From Owenia fusiformis (lineage: Eukaryota > Annelida > Polychaeta > Sabellida > Oweniidae): a DNA stretch of 35,183 nucleotides. Made by a program: the position numbers and the translations under genes. The stretch spans positions 1-35,183 of the forward strand of contig CAIIXF020000073.1 of the NCBI GenBank assembly GCA_903813345.2. Direction: 5' to 3'. Below the pieces are notes generated by a model. The model did no database searches, was not told the origin of the DNA, and saw only the letters and a list, made by a program, of their open reading frames with translations. The stretch's first letter is position 1; every line of letters starts with the position of its first letter. Of this stretch, positions 21,154 through 33,573 are shown piece by piece.

Positions 21154-22653
21154 TTATTATTCTTTATTAGGAGGCCCCATCGGGGGGCCTCCTATCAATT
21201 TTGTAGATATTATTAGGAGGCCCCATCGGGGGGCCTCCTATCAATTTTGTAGATATTATTCTTTATTATTATTATTCTTTATTATTTATTCTTCCTCCCT
21301 CTTTTTCTCCTACTTCCAACTACCTTTCAACTAGGTACTACATAGTCCTACTAGGGACCTGGGCTGAACTTGGCGGGAAAGGAATTTTTATCTAGGTCAA
21401 GGTCAAAGGTCAAAATCTAGGTCAAATCTAAGTTTTTTTCAAGTTTCTCAAATCCTGACACTACACTTAAATATTTTTGGCTGAATTTTTGCACACAGAT
21501 AGATATTAGTATTCTATTAGTCTTAGCTTTTTGCAGTCTAGAGAAATTTTGCCTAGATTTTGAGATATTGAAGGTCAAAAAAAGGTCAAAAAAGGTCTTT
21601 TTTCAACTTGCTTCAAATTGACCAAATTTTTTTTTAAAACTCATCTACAAGTTCTCAGGATTCCAAATCTGACCTTACTTTTGACCTTTGACCTTTGGTT
21701 GACCTTCAGTGACCTCCGAAAGGTCAAAAAAGTTGATTTTTCAAATCGATTTTCTGGATTCAAATTTAGGTATATTTATTCACAAAAGATCTTCTGAGAT
21801 CTAAAAAAGTAAAATTTGCAAGGTCAAAGGTCAAGGTCATCAAACGAAATCACAAACTGTGTTTTCTAAGTTTCTCAAAATTGGAGACTACAAATCAATT
21901 TTTTTTACTGAAAGTCAGAATATATATTCCTCTAAAGGTTCTACACATATTAGCAATTGACTATTTATTAAAATTTTGCTCCAGTTTTGAGATATTAGAA
22001 CTCAAAAACTGAAAAAAGGTCAAATTTCAAAATTTTTCAAGGTCAAATTTCAACTTGCTCTAAATTGACCAAACTTTTTTTTAAAAAGCATCTACAAGAT
22101 CTCAGGAACTCAAATCTGACCTTAGTTTTGATCTATGACCTTTAGTTGACCTTCAGTGACCTTCGAAAGGTCAAAAAAGTTAATTTTTCAAATTGATTTT
22201 CTGGATTCAAATTTAGGTTTCTTCAATCAGAAAAGATATACTGAGGTCTAAAAAAGTAAAACCTGTAAGGTCAAAGGTCAAGGTCATCAAACAAGATCAC
22301 AAACTGTGTTTTCTAAGTTTCTCAAAGTTTGTGACTACAAATCAATATTTTTGAATTAAAGTCAGGATATATATTCCTCTAAAGGTTTTACACATAATAA
22401 CAATTGATTATCTATTAAAATTCTGCACCAGTTTTGAGATATTGGACCTCAAAAACTGAAAAAGGTCTAATGTTGAAATTTTTCAAGGTCAAATTTCACA
22501 TTGCTTCAAATTGACCAAACTTTTTTTTAAAAATCATCTACAAGATGCCTGGAGTTCATATATGTCCTTGTATTTAAGATTTGACCTTTGGCTGACCTTT
22601 AAATGTTCAAAAAAGCCTACAGGGCCTCCGTAAGATTGCTTGCAATCTTCTAG
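21154..22653 (+). repeat. Array unit 3 (1500 bp, type I) with two 5' hairpins
   Basis: Same body as unit 2, but the leader is extended by ~100 bp containing two copies of the terminal hairpin, in a 46-bp repeat, and TTATT-rich spacers. Confidence 0.9.
21169..21239 (+). repeat. Duplicated 5'-terminal hairpin of the array family
   Basis: Arms aggaggcccc (21169-21178) and ggggcctcct (21184-21193) form a perfect 10-bp stem. The whole hairpin is repeated at 21215-21224 and 21230-21239 with atcaattttgtagatattat between. Its 3' arm sequence ggggcctcc recurs just before the 3' hairpin of units (21121-21129), giving asymmetric terminal inverted repeats. Two tandem 5' ends suggest abortive or nested insertion. 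Confidence 0.85.
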
Positions 22654-24007
22654 TTATTATTATTCTTTATTATTCTTTATTATTATTATTTATTCTTCCT
22701 CCCTCTTTTTCTCCTACTTCCGACTAATTTTCAACTAGCTACTACATAGTCCTACTAATGACCTAGGCTGAACTTGGTGGGAAAGGAATTTTTATCTAGG
22801 TCAAGGTCAAAGGTCAAAATCTAGGTCAAATCTAAGTTTTTTTCAAGTTTCTCAAATCCTGACACTACACTTCAATATTTTTGGCTGAAGTTTTGCATAC
22901 CGATAGATATTAGTATTCTATTAGTCTAAGCTTTTTGCCGTCTAGAGAAATCTTGCCTTGATTTTGAGATATTGAAGGTAAAAAAAAAGTCAAAAAAGGT
23001 CTTTTTTCAACTTGCTTTAAATTGACCAAATTTTTTTTTTAAACTCATGTACAAATTCTCAGGATTCCAAATCTGACCTTACTTTTGAACTTTGACCTTT
23101 TGTTGACCTTCAGTGACCTCAAAAAGGTCAAAAAGTTGATTTTTCAAATCGATTTTCTGGATTCAAATTTAGGTATATTTATTCACAAAAGACCTTCTGA
23201 GGTCTAAAAAAGTAAAATTTGCAAGGTCAAAGGTCAAGGTCATCAAACGAAATCACAAACTGTGTTTTCTAAGTTTCTCAAAATTGGAGACTACAAATCA
23301 ATTTTTTTTACTGAAAGTCAGAATATATATTCCTCTAAAGGTTATACACATATTTGCAATTGACTATTTATTAAAATTTTACTCCAGTGTTGAGATATTA
23401 GAACTCAAAAACTGAAAAAAGGTCAAATTTCGAAATTTTTCAAGGTTAAATTTCAACTTGCTCTAAATTAACCAAACTTTTTTTTAAAAAGCATCTACAA
23501 GATCTCAGGAACTCAAATCTGACCTTAGTTTTGACCTATGACCTTTAGTTGACCCTCAGTGACCTTCGAAAGGTCAAAAAATTGATTTTTCAAAATTGAT
23601 TTTCTGTATTTAAATTTAGGTTTATTCAATCAGAAAAGATAAACTGAGGTCTAAAAAAGTAAAATTTTCAAGGTCAAAGGTCAAGGTCATCAAACAAGAT
23701 CACAAACTGTGTTTTCTAAGTTTCTCAAAGTTTGTGACTACAAATCAATATTTCTGAATTAAAGTCAGGATATATATTCCTCTAAAGGTTTTACACATAT
23801 TAACAATTGATTATCTATTAAAATTCTGCACCAGGTTTGAGATATTGGACCTCAAAAACTGAAAAAGGTCTAATGTTGAAATTTTTCAAGGTCAAATTTC
23901 ACATTGCTTCAAATTGACCAAACTTTTTTTAAATCATCTGCAAGATGCCTGGAGTTCATATATGACCTTGTATTTAAGATTTGACCTTTGGCTGACCTTT
24001 AATTATT
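22654..24007 (+). repeat. Array unit 4 (type II), 3' end missing
   Basis: The body matches the canonical unit with type II variants, but sequence stops at gctgacctttaa near 24002. The last ~65 bp, including the 3' hairpin and CTAG, are absent, and the embedded element begins at 24008. Confidence 0.85.
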
Positions 24008-26575
24008 AGACTCCAGATTGAAAATCTGGAGTCTATTGTTTTTGCCTGTTTTCTTTATTATTATTATTATTATTTTTCTTTCTTTTTTCTTCCTCCTCTC
24101 CAAATTTCTCGTCAACTATAACAGCTAACTTAATCCAACTTTCATGGTTAACTAAATACTGAAACCGGCTTTCTGGGAAATTAGGTCAAATTTTTATCTA
24201 GGTCAAAGGTTAAGAACTAGGTCAAATCTTACATTTTCAACATTCTTCATCATATCTTCGTCAATATTCATCGTAACTCCTTCATCTTTTTTTCATCGTG
24301 TAGCTTAGAAAAAGGCGAATCAAAGATATGACATCAGAATTTTGATTACTCTTACCGATTTTGAGATATGGCGTCCGAAATGTAGGTCACGCCTAAACAT
24401 GCTCCAAATCGAATGTGTGAGCTATGAAAAAGATGTAGAATTTTCTCAGGAATTCAAATCTGCAAACCAAATTTGGATCGGACTTCTGGTCCGGAAGTTA
24501 TGGCGTTTTGAAAGCTCAAAAATCACTAAATTTGGTGCCTATGTTAAGTCAATGGGAAAAAAGACTTATTCGAAGTGTAAAATACAGGATATTGACTGAG
24601 TACAGCTTAACATAATGAATGCTTATAAAAGAAGGGGACCTCAAAAGCTACATAGCTTCAAAATTTGGACACCAAAATGCCTAGGTCAAAATCTAGGTCA
24701 AATTCATAGTTTTTCCTTATTTTTACGATTCTGACACTACACTTTAATAATTTACTTCAAAATTTTGTATACAAGTAGCAAAGAGTGTGCTAATAGTGTT
24801 AGCCTTTTGCCGTCAGAAACTATTTTGACCCACTTTTGAGATATGGTGTCCGAAAAGTAGGTCAAAATAAAAAGTTTTCCAGATTCAACGTATGAGTTAT
24901 GAATTAAGGGAAGAATTTTCTCAGGAATCCGAATCTGCAAACCAAATTTCGATCCGACTTCCGGTTCGGAAGTTATGGCGTGTCCAAAAAGTAGGTCAAA
25001 ATAAAAAAATTCCAAATTTAACGTATGAGTTATGAATTAGGGGAAGAATTTTGTCAGGAATCCGAATCTGCAAACCAAATTTCGATCTGACTTCCGGTTC
25101 AGAAGTTATGGCGTTTTGAAAATTCAAAAATCGCTAAATTTGGTGCCCCATGTTAATTCAATGGGAAAAAATATTTTTTTGAAGTGTAAAATACGAGATA
25201 TAGACTAAGCACAGCTAAACATAATGGAAGCCCCTAAAAGAAAGGGACCACAAGACCTTCTTTTCATAAAAATTTGTACACCAAAATGCCTAGGTCAAAA
25301 TCTAGGTCAAATTCAAAGTTTTTCCTTATTTTTGCGATTCTGACACTACAGATTAATTATATTCTTCGAAATTTTGTATACATGTAGCCAAGAGTGTGCT
25401 AATAGTGTTAGCCTTTTGCCGTCAGAAAGTATTTTGACCAACTTTTGAGATATGGTGTCCGAAAAGTAGGTCAAACTAAAAAGTTCTTCAAATTTAAAGT
25501 ATGAGTTATGAATTAAGAGTAGAATTTTCTCAGGAATCCAAATCTGCAAACCAAATTTCAATCCGACTATTGGTTTGGAAGTTATGTCGTTTTGAAAGCT
25601 CAAAAATTGCTAAATTTGGTGCCCCATGTTATGGCAATGGGAAAAAAGATTTTTTCAAGTGTAAAATACGAGATAAAGACTGAGTACAGCTTTACATAAT
25701 GAAAGCCTATAAAAGAAAGGGACCTCAAAAGCTAGCTAGCTTAACAATTTGGTCACCAAAATGCCTAGGTCAAAATCTAGGTCAAATTTATAGTTTTAAC
25801 TTATTTTTGCGATTCTGACACTACACTTTAATTATTTGCTTCAAAATTGTGTATACAGGTAGCAAAGAGTGTGCTAATAGTGTAAGCCTTTTGCCGTCAG
25901 AAAGTATTTTGACCCACTTTTTAGATATAGTGTCCGAAAAGTAGGTCAACATGAAAGTTTCTCCAAATTTAACGTATGAGTTATGAATTAAGGGTAGAAT
26001 TTTCTCAGGAATCCGAATCTGCAAATCAAATTTCAATCCGACACCCTGTTTGGAAGTAATGGCGTTTTGAAAAATTAAAAAATTGGTATTTTGATATCCC
26101 ATGTTATGTCAATTATCTTTGTCACTATTCGGCGTTATTCCTTTATCTTTTTTTCATCATGTAGCTTAAAGACAGTCCTTTCATTATTGTAACTGTCTTT
26201 TTTGATTACTCTTACTGATTTTGAGGAATGGCGTCCGGAAAGTAGGTCAACACAAAAAGTTCTCAAAATTTAATGTATGAGTTATGACACAAACGTAGAA
26301 TTTTCTCAGAAATTCGAATCTGCAAACCAAATTTCGACCCAAATTTTGGTTAGATAGTTATAGCTGTTTGAAGTCTCGAAAAGTCGATATTATGATATCC
26401 CCATGTTAAGCCAATGGAGACGAAGATAACCTACTTAAGAGTTGTCTAAATGTCTGTATTCTAGATGACTCAGCTTATTCTGAATGGCTCAGCTTACAGT
26501 ATTTTGGATGACTCAGCTTAAAAAAAAGTTTAAATCTGGAGTCTTAAATTGAACTTGTTCAATTTACATGTCTAG
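24008..26575 (+). mobile_element. Second Helentron-like family (2568 bp) embedded in the array
   Basis: The 5' end is a perfect 12-bp hairpin (agactccagatt at 24008-24019, aatctggagtct at 24023-24034). The 3' arm sequence aatctggagtctt recurs at 26533-26545, directly before a second hairpin (aaattgaac-tt-gttcaattt, 26546-26565) and CTAG at 26572-26575, followed by TTATT. The interior has ~475-bp sub-repeats (ctgacactac at about 24730, 25338 and 25813), one enlarged by a ~130-bp internal duplication (about 24890 and 25020). Blocks such as ttagccttttgccgtc and ctgacactacactt are shared with the array units, so the interiors are related although the ends differ. No coding capacity. Confidence 0.8.
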
Positions 26576-28077
26576 TTATTTATTCTTCCTCCCTCTTTTT
26601 CTCCTACTTCCAACTACCTTTCAACTAGGTACTACATAGTCCTACTAGGGACCTAAGCTGAACTTGGTGGGAAAGGAATTTTTATCTAGGTCAAGGTCAA
26701 AATCTAGGTCAAATCAAAACTTTTTTCAAGTTTCTCAAATCCTGACACTACACTTCAATATTTTTGCCTGAATTTTTTTGCATACAGATAGATATTAGTA
26801 TTCTATTAATATTAGCCTTTTGCCGTCTAGACAAATTCTCACCAGATTTTGAGATATTTAAAGTGTGCGCCAAAGTTTAAAACTGCGCAGGCGCACCGCT
26901 CTCGCTAAACTATATAAAGAGATTACCAGGTACACGATTCAGAGGTAAGCCAGGAATGCGAACGATCTTCGTCTCGTGATGATTTCCCATATAATCGTAA
27001 CCAGGGAAGTTTCACCATTGAAATTGAAAATTATTATTAGATATACTTTGTAGATGTTATTTATGAAGCTATTTAGTGTTTGCATCAATCAAATGGCTCA
27101 TTTTGAACATATAAAAAGTATTTGTGTTTTGTTTCCCAGGGAATTGTATTGTATGTAGTACACACATAAATACTAAATAGTGTACATTATACAGTACTTG
27201 AATAGCCTGGTTTACATAATATTGAAGGGCATGCTGATTACATGCTCACGAGTACATGGAAGGCCTAATATTGATATACGTAGCTTGCATACCTAAATAA
27301 AAAATAAACTCTTCTAATCCCCTAATGTAAACACGGCGGTATACGTAGCCCGATTTATCGGGGACTTTAAGGTCAAAAAAGGTCTTTTTTCAACTTGCTT
27401 TAAATTGACCAAGTTTTTTTTTAAAACTCATCTACTAGTTCTCAGGATTCCAAATCTGACCTTATATTGAAGGTCAAAAAAGGTCAAAAAAGGTATTTTT
27501 TCAACTTGGTTCAAATTGACCAATTTTTTTTAAAAAACTCATCTAAAAGTTCTCAGGATTCCAAATCTGACCTTTCTTTGACCTTTGGTTGACCTTCAGT
27601 GACCTTCGAAAGGTCAAAAAAGTTGATTTTTCAAATTGATTTTCTGGATTCAAATTTAGGTTTCTTCAATCAGAAAAGATATACTGAGGTCTAAAAAAGT
27701 AAAACCTGTAAGGTCAAAGGTCAAGGTCATCAAACAAGATCACAAACTGTGTTTTCTAAGTTTCTCAAAGTTTGTGACTACAAATCAATGATATATATTC
27801 CTCTAAAGGTTTTACACATAATAACAATTGATTATCTATTAAAATTCTGCACCAGTTTTGAGATATTGGACCTCAAAAACTGAAAAAGGTCTAATGTTGA
27901 AATTTTTCAAGGTCAAATTTCACATTGCTTCAAATTGACCAAACTTTTTTTTTTAAATCTTCTACAAGATGCCTGGAGTTCATATATGTCCTTGTATTTA
28001 AGATTTGACCTTTGGCTGACCTTTAAATGTTCAAAAAAGCCTACAGGGCCTCCGTAAGATTGCTTGCAATCTTCTAG
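26576..28077 (+). repeat. Array unit 5, rearranged and chimeric
   Basis: The leader and first sub-repeat carry type II variants, the last sub-repeat carries type I variants, and the middle sub-repeat is missing. A ~105-bp segment starting aaggtcaaaaaagg is duplicated (about 27369 and 27474). A ~505-bp foreign insertion sits at 26862-27366. A short deletion removes part of the caatatttttgaattaaagt block near 27787. Confidence 0.85.
26858..27370. mobile_element. ~505-bp insertion with TTAA target duplication inside unit 5
   Basis: TTAA at 26858-26861 and 27367-27370 flank sequence absent from all other units. Removing one TTAA and the insert gives gatatttaaggtc against gatattgaaggtc elsewhere, a single G-to-T change. 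Ends are agtgtgcgcc and, inverted, agtccccgat, so TIR identity is minimal. Inside are tgcgcaggcgca-like sequence (26883), a TATA-box-like ctatataaag (26909) and gaggtaagcc, a splice-donor-like site (26942). TTAA duplication occurs with piggyBac, Kolobok and Sola3 elements; I cannot choose between them. Confidence 0.6.
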
Positions 28078-29451
28078 TTATTTATTCTTCCTCCCTCTAT
28101 TTCTCCTACTTCCAACTAACTTTTAACTAGCTACTACATAGTCCTACTAAGGACCTGGGCTGAACTTGGCGGGAAAGGAATTTTTATCTAGGTCAAGGTC
28201 AAAGGTCAATATCTAGGTCAAATCTAAGTTTTTTTCAAGTTTCTCAAATCCTGACACTACACTTCAATATTTTTGGCTGAATTTTTGCATACAGATAGAT
28301 ATTAGTATTCTATTAGTCTTAGCTTTTTGCCGTCTAGAGAAATTTTGCCTAGATTTTGAGATATTGAAGGTCAAAAAAAGGTCAAAAAAAGGTCTTTTTT
28401 CAACTTGCTTCAAATTGACCAAATTTTTTTTTAAAACTCATCTACAAGTTCACAGGATTCTAAATCTAACCTTACTTTTGACCTTTGACCTTTGTTTGAC
28501 CTTCAGTGACCTCCGAAAGGTCAAAAAAGTTGATTATTCAAATCGATTTTCTGGATTCAAATTTAGGTATATTTATTCACAAAAGATCTTCTGAGGTCTA
28601 AAAAAGTAAAATTTGCAAGGTCAAAGGTCAAGGTCATCAAACGAAATCACAAACTGTGTTTTCTAAGTTTCTCAAAATTGGAGACTACAAATCAATTTTT
28701 TTTACTGAAAGTCAGAATATATATTCCTCTAAAGGTTCTACACATATTAGCAATTGACTATTTATTAAAATTTTGCTCCAGTTTTGAGATATTAGAACTC
28801 AAAAACTGAAAAAAGGTCAAATTTCAAAAATTTTCAAGGTCAAATTTCAACTTGCTCTAAATTGACCAAACTTTTTTTTAAAAAGCATCTACAAGATCTC
28901 AGGAACTCAAATCTGACCTTAGTTTTGACCTATGACCTTTAGTTGACCTTCAGTGACCTTCGAAAGGTCAAAAAAGTTGATTTTTCAAATTGATTTTCTG
29001 GATTCAAATTTAGGTTTATTCAATCAGAAAAGATATACTGAGGTCTAAAAAAGTAAAATTTTCAAAGTCAAAGGTCAAGGTCATCAAACAAGATCACAAA
29101 CTGTGTTTTTCTAAGTTTCTCAAAGTTTGTGACTACAAATCAATATTTTTGAATTAAAGTCAGGATATATATTCCTCTAAAGCTTTTACACATAATAACA
29201 ATTGATTATCTATTGAAATTCTGCACCAGTTTTGAGATATTGGACCTCAAAAACTGAAAAAGGTCTAATGTTGAAATTTTTCAAGGTCAAATTTCACATT
29301 GCTTCAAATTGACCAAACTTTTTTTTTAAAATCATCTACAAGATGCCTGGAGTTCATATATGTCCTTGTATTTAAGATTTGACCTTTGGCTGACCTTTAA
29401 ATGTTCAAAAAAGCCTACAGGGCCTCCGTAAGATTGCTTGCAATCTTCTAG
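28078..29451 (+). repeat. Array unit 6 (1374 bp, type II)
   Basis: Complete unit with type II markers: cttcaatatttttggctgaa and gcatacag in the first sub-repeat, ggtttattcaatcag and gtaaaattttcaa in the last. Confidence 0.9.
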
Positions 29452-30826
29452 TTATTATTTATTCTTCCTCCCTCTTTTTCTCCTACTCCCAACTACCTTT
29501 CAACTAGGTACTACATAGTCCTACTAGGGACCTTGGCTGAACTTGGCAGGAAAGGAATTTTTATCTAGGTCAAGGTCAAAGGTCAAAATCTAGGTCAAAT
29601 CTAAGTTTTTTTCAAGTTTCTCAAATCCTGACACTACACTTAAATATTTTTGGCTGAATTTTTGCACACAGATAGATATTAGTATTCTATTAGTCTTAGC
29701 CTTTTGCCGTCTAGAGAAATTTTGCCTAGATTTTAAGATATTGAAGGTCAAAAAAAGGTCAAAAAAGGTCTTTTTTCAACTTGCTTCAAATTGACCAAAT
29801 TTTTTTTTAAAACTCATCTACAAGTTCTCAGGATTCCAAATCTGACCTTACTTTTGACCTTTGACCTTTGGTTGACCTTCAGTGACCTCCGAAAGGTCAA
29901 AAAGTTGATTTTTCAAATCGATTTTCTGGATTCAAATTTAGGTATATTTATTCACAAAAGATCTTCAGAGGTCTAAAAAAGTAAAATTTGCAAGGTCAAA
30001 GGTCAAGGTCATCAAACGAAATCACAAACTGTGTTTTCTAAGTTTCTCAAAATTGGAGACTACAAATCAATTTTTTTTACTGAAAGTCAGAATATATATT
30101 CCTCTAAAGGTTCTACACATATTAGCAATTGACTATTTATTAAAATTTTGCTCCAGTTTTGAGATATTAGAACTCAAAAACTGAAAAAAGGTCAAATTTC
30201 AAAACTTTTCAAGGTCAAATTTCAACTTGCTCTAAATTGACCAAACTTTTTTTTAAAAAGCATCTACAAGATCTCAGGAACTCAAATCTGACCTTAGTTT
30301 TGAACTATGACCTTTAGTTGACCTTCAGTGACCTTCGAAATGTCAAAATAGTTAAAATTTTCAAATTAATTTTCTGGATTCAAATTTAGGTTTCTTCAAT
30401 CAGAAAAGATATACTGAGGTCTAAAAAAGTAAAACCTGTAAGGTCAAAGGTCAAGGTCATCAAACAAGATCACAAACTGTGTTTTCTAAGTTTCTCAAAG
30501 TTTGTGACTACAAATCAATATTTTTGAATTAAAGTCAGGATATATATTCCTCTAAAGGTTTTACACATAATAACAATTGATTATCTATTAAAATTCTGCA
30601 CCAGTTTTGAGATCTTGGACCTCAAAAACTGAAAAAGGTCTAATGTTGAAATTTTTCAAGGTCAAATTTCACATTGCTTCAAATTGACCAAACTTTTTTT
30701 TAAAAATCATCTACAAGATGCCTGGAGTTCATATATGTCCTTGTATTTAAGATTTGACCTTTGGCTGACCTTTAAATGTTCAAAAAAGCCTACGGGGCCT
30801 CCGTAAGATTGCTTGCAATCTTCTAG
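29452..30826 (+). repeat. Array unit 7 (1375 bp, type I)
   Basis: Complete type I unit (cttaaatatttttggctgaa, gcacacag, ggtttcttcaatcag, gtaaaacctgtaagg). Its 3' end has the ctacggggcctcc form also seen in unit 2. Confidence 0.9.
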
Positions 30827-32198
30827 TTATTTATTCTTCCTCCCTCTTTTTCTCCTACTTCCAACTACCTTTCAACTAGGTTCTATATAGTCCTTCTAGG
30901 GACCTGGGCTGAACTTGGCGGGATAGGAATTGTTATCTAGGTCAAGGTCAAAGGTCAAAATCTAGGTCAAATCTAAGTTTTTTTCAAGTTTCTCAAATCC
31001 TGACACTACACTTAAATATTTTTGGCTGAAATTTTGCACACAGATAGATATTAGTATTCTATTAGTCTTAGCCTTTTGCCGTCTAGAGAAATTTTGCCTA
31101 GATTTTGAGATATTGAAGGTCAAAAAAAGGTCAAAAAAGGTCTTTTTTCAACTTGCTTCAAATTGACCAAATTTTTTTTTAAAACTCATCTAAAAGTTCT
31201 CAGGATTCCAAATCTGACCTCACTTTTGACCTTTGACCTTTGGTTGACCTTCAGTGACCTCCGAAAGGTCAAAAAAGTTGATTTTTCAAATCGATTTTCT
31301 GGATTCAAATTTAGGTATATTTATTCACAAAAGATCTTCTGAGGTCTAAAAAAGTAAAATTTGCAAGGTCAAAGGTCAAGGTTATCAAACGAAATCACAA
31401 ACTGTGTTTTCTATGTTTCTCAAAATTGGAGATTACAAATCAATTTTTTTTACTGAAAGTCAGAATATATATTCCTCTAAAGGTTCTACACATATTAGCA
31501 ATTGACTATTTATTAAAATTTTGCTCCAGTTTTGAGATATTAGAACTCAAAAACTGAAAAAAGGTCAAATTTCAAAATTTTTCAAGGTCAAATTTCAACT
31601 TGCTCTAAATTGACCAAACTTTTTTTTAAAAAGCATCTACAAGATCTCAGGAACTCAAATCTGACCTTAGTTTTGAACTATGACCTTTAGTTGACCTACA
31701 GTGACCTTCGAAAGGTCAAAAAAGTTAATTTTTCAAATTGATTTTCTTGATTCAAATTTAGGTTTTTTCAATCAGAAAAGATATACTGAGGTCTAAAAAA
31801 GTAAAACCTGTAAGGTCAAAGGTCAAGGTCATCAAACAAGATCACAAACTGTGTTTTCTAAGTTTCTCAAAGTTTGTGACTACAAATCAATATCTTTGAA
31901 TTAAAGTCAGGATATATATTCCTCTAAAGGTTTCACACATAATAACAATTGATTATCTATTAAAATTCTGCACCAGTTTTGAGATATTGGACCTCAAAAA
32001 CTGAAAAAGGTCTAATGTTGAAATTTTTCAAGGTCAAATTTCACATTGCTTCAAATTGACCAAACTTTTTTTTTTAAATCATCTACAAGATGCCTGGAGT
32101 TCATATATGTCCTTGTATTTAAGATTTGACCTTTGGCTGACCTTTAAATGTTCAAAAAAGCCTACAGGGCCTCCGTAAGATTGCTTGCAATCTTCTAG
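30827..32198 (+). repeat. Array unit 8 (1372 bp, type I), near-identical body to unit 9
   Basis: Shares private variants with unit 9 (ggttatcaaacg, ttctatgtttctc, ggagattacaaat, gacctacagtgacc, ttttcttgattc, caatatctttg, ggtttcacaca). Its leader differs from unit 9 (ctaggttctatatagtcctt, gggataggaattgttatc). Confidence 0.9.
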
Positions 32199-33573
32199 TT
32201 ATTATTTATTCTTCCTCCCTCTTTTTCTCCTACTTCCGACTAACTTTCAGCTAGCTACTACATAGTCCTACTAGGGACCTGGGCTGAACTTGGCGGGAAA
32301 GGAATTTTTATCTAGGTCAAGGTCAAAGGTCAAAATCTAGGTCAAATCTAAGTTTTTTTCAAGTTTCTCAAATCCTGACACTACACTTAAATATTTTTGG
32401 CTGAAATTTTGCACACAGATAGATATTAGTATTCTATTAGTCTTAGCCTTTTGCCGTCTAGAGAAATTTTGCCTAGATTTTGAGATATTGAAGGTCAAAA
32501 AAAGGTCAAAAAAGGTCTTTTTTCAACTTGCTTCAAATTGACCAAATTTTTTTTTAAAACTCATCTAAAAGTTCTCAGGATTCCAAATCTGACCTCACTT
32601 TTGACCTTTGACCTTTGGTTGACCTTCAGTGACCTCCGAAAGGTCAAAAAAGTTGATTTTTCAAATCGATTTTCTGGATTCAAATTTAGGTATATTTATT
32701 CACAAAAGATCTTCTGAGGTCTAAAAAAGTAAAATTTGCAAGGTCAAAGGTCAAGGTTATCAAACGAAATCACAAACTGTGTTTTCTATGTTTCTCAAAA
32801 TTGGAGATTACAAATCAATTTTTTTTACTGAAAGTCAGAATATATATTCCTCTAAAGGTTCTACACATATTAGCAATTGACTATTTATTAAAATTTTGCT
32901 CCAGTTTTGAGATATTAGAACTCAAAAACTGAAAAAAGGTCAAATTTCAAAATTTTTCAAGGTCAAATTTCAACTTGCTCTAAATTGACCAAACTTTTTT
33001 TTAAAAAGCATCTACAAGATCTCAGGAACTCAAATCTGACCTTAGTTTTGAACTATGACCTTTAGTTGACCTACAGTGACCTTCGAAAGGTCAAAAAAGT
33101 TAATTTTTCAAATTGATTTTCTTGATTCAAATTTAGGTTTTTTCAATCAGAAAAGATATACTGAGGTCTAAAAAAGTAAAACCTGTAAGGTCAAAGGTCA
33201 AGGTCATCAAACAAGATCACAAACTGTGTTTTCTAAGTTTCTCAAAGTTTGTGACTACAAATCAATATCTTTGAATTAAAGTCAGGATATATATTCCTCT
33301 AAAGGTTTCACACATAATAACAATTGATTATCTATTAAAATTCTGCACCAGTTTTGAGATATTGGACCTCAAAAACTGAAAAAGGTCTAATGTTGAAATT
33401 TTTCAAGGTCAAATTTCACATTGCTTCAAATTGACCAAACTTTTTTTTTTAAATCATCTACAAGATGCCTGGAGTTCATATATGTCCTTGTATTTAAGAT
33501 TTGACCTTTGGCTGACCTTTAAATGTTCAAAAAAGCCTACAGGGCCTCCGTAAGATTGCTTGCAATCTTCTAG
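32199..33573 (+). repeat. Array unit 9 (1375 bp, type I)
   Basis: The body is a near copy of unit 8, while its leader (cttccgactaactttcagct) is the same as that of unit 10. The last duplication step therefore had break points inside units and not at their ends. Confidence 0.9.

Noticed and set aside
26905-27020. Possible spliced-leader or snRNA gene after the TATA-like box
   Set aside because: A donor-like site is present, but I could not find an Sm site or the conserved 5' ends of U1, U2, U4, U5 or U6.
18747-29976. Repeated short open frames (MTKFFFKTHLQ-type) in the array
   Set aside because: They recur at the same place in several units, break in others through single changes, and have no domain; they follow from the repeat sequence.
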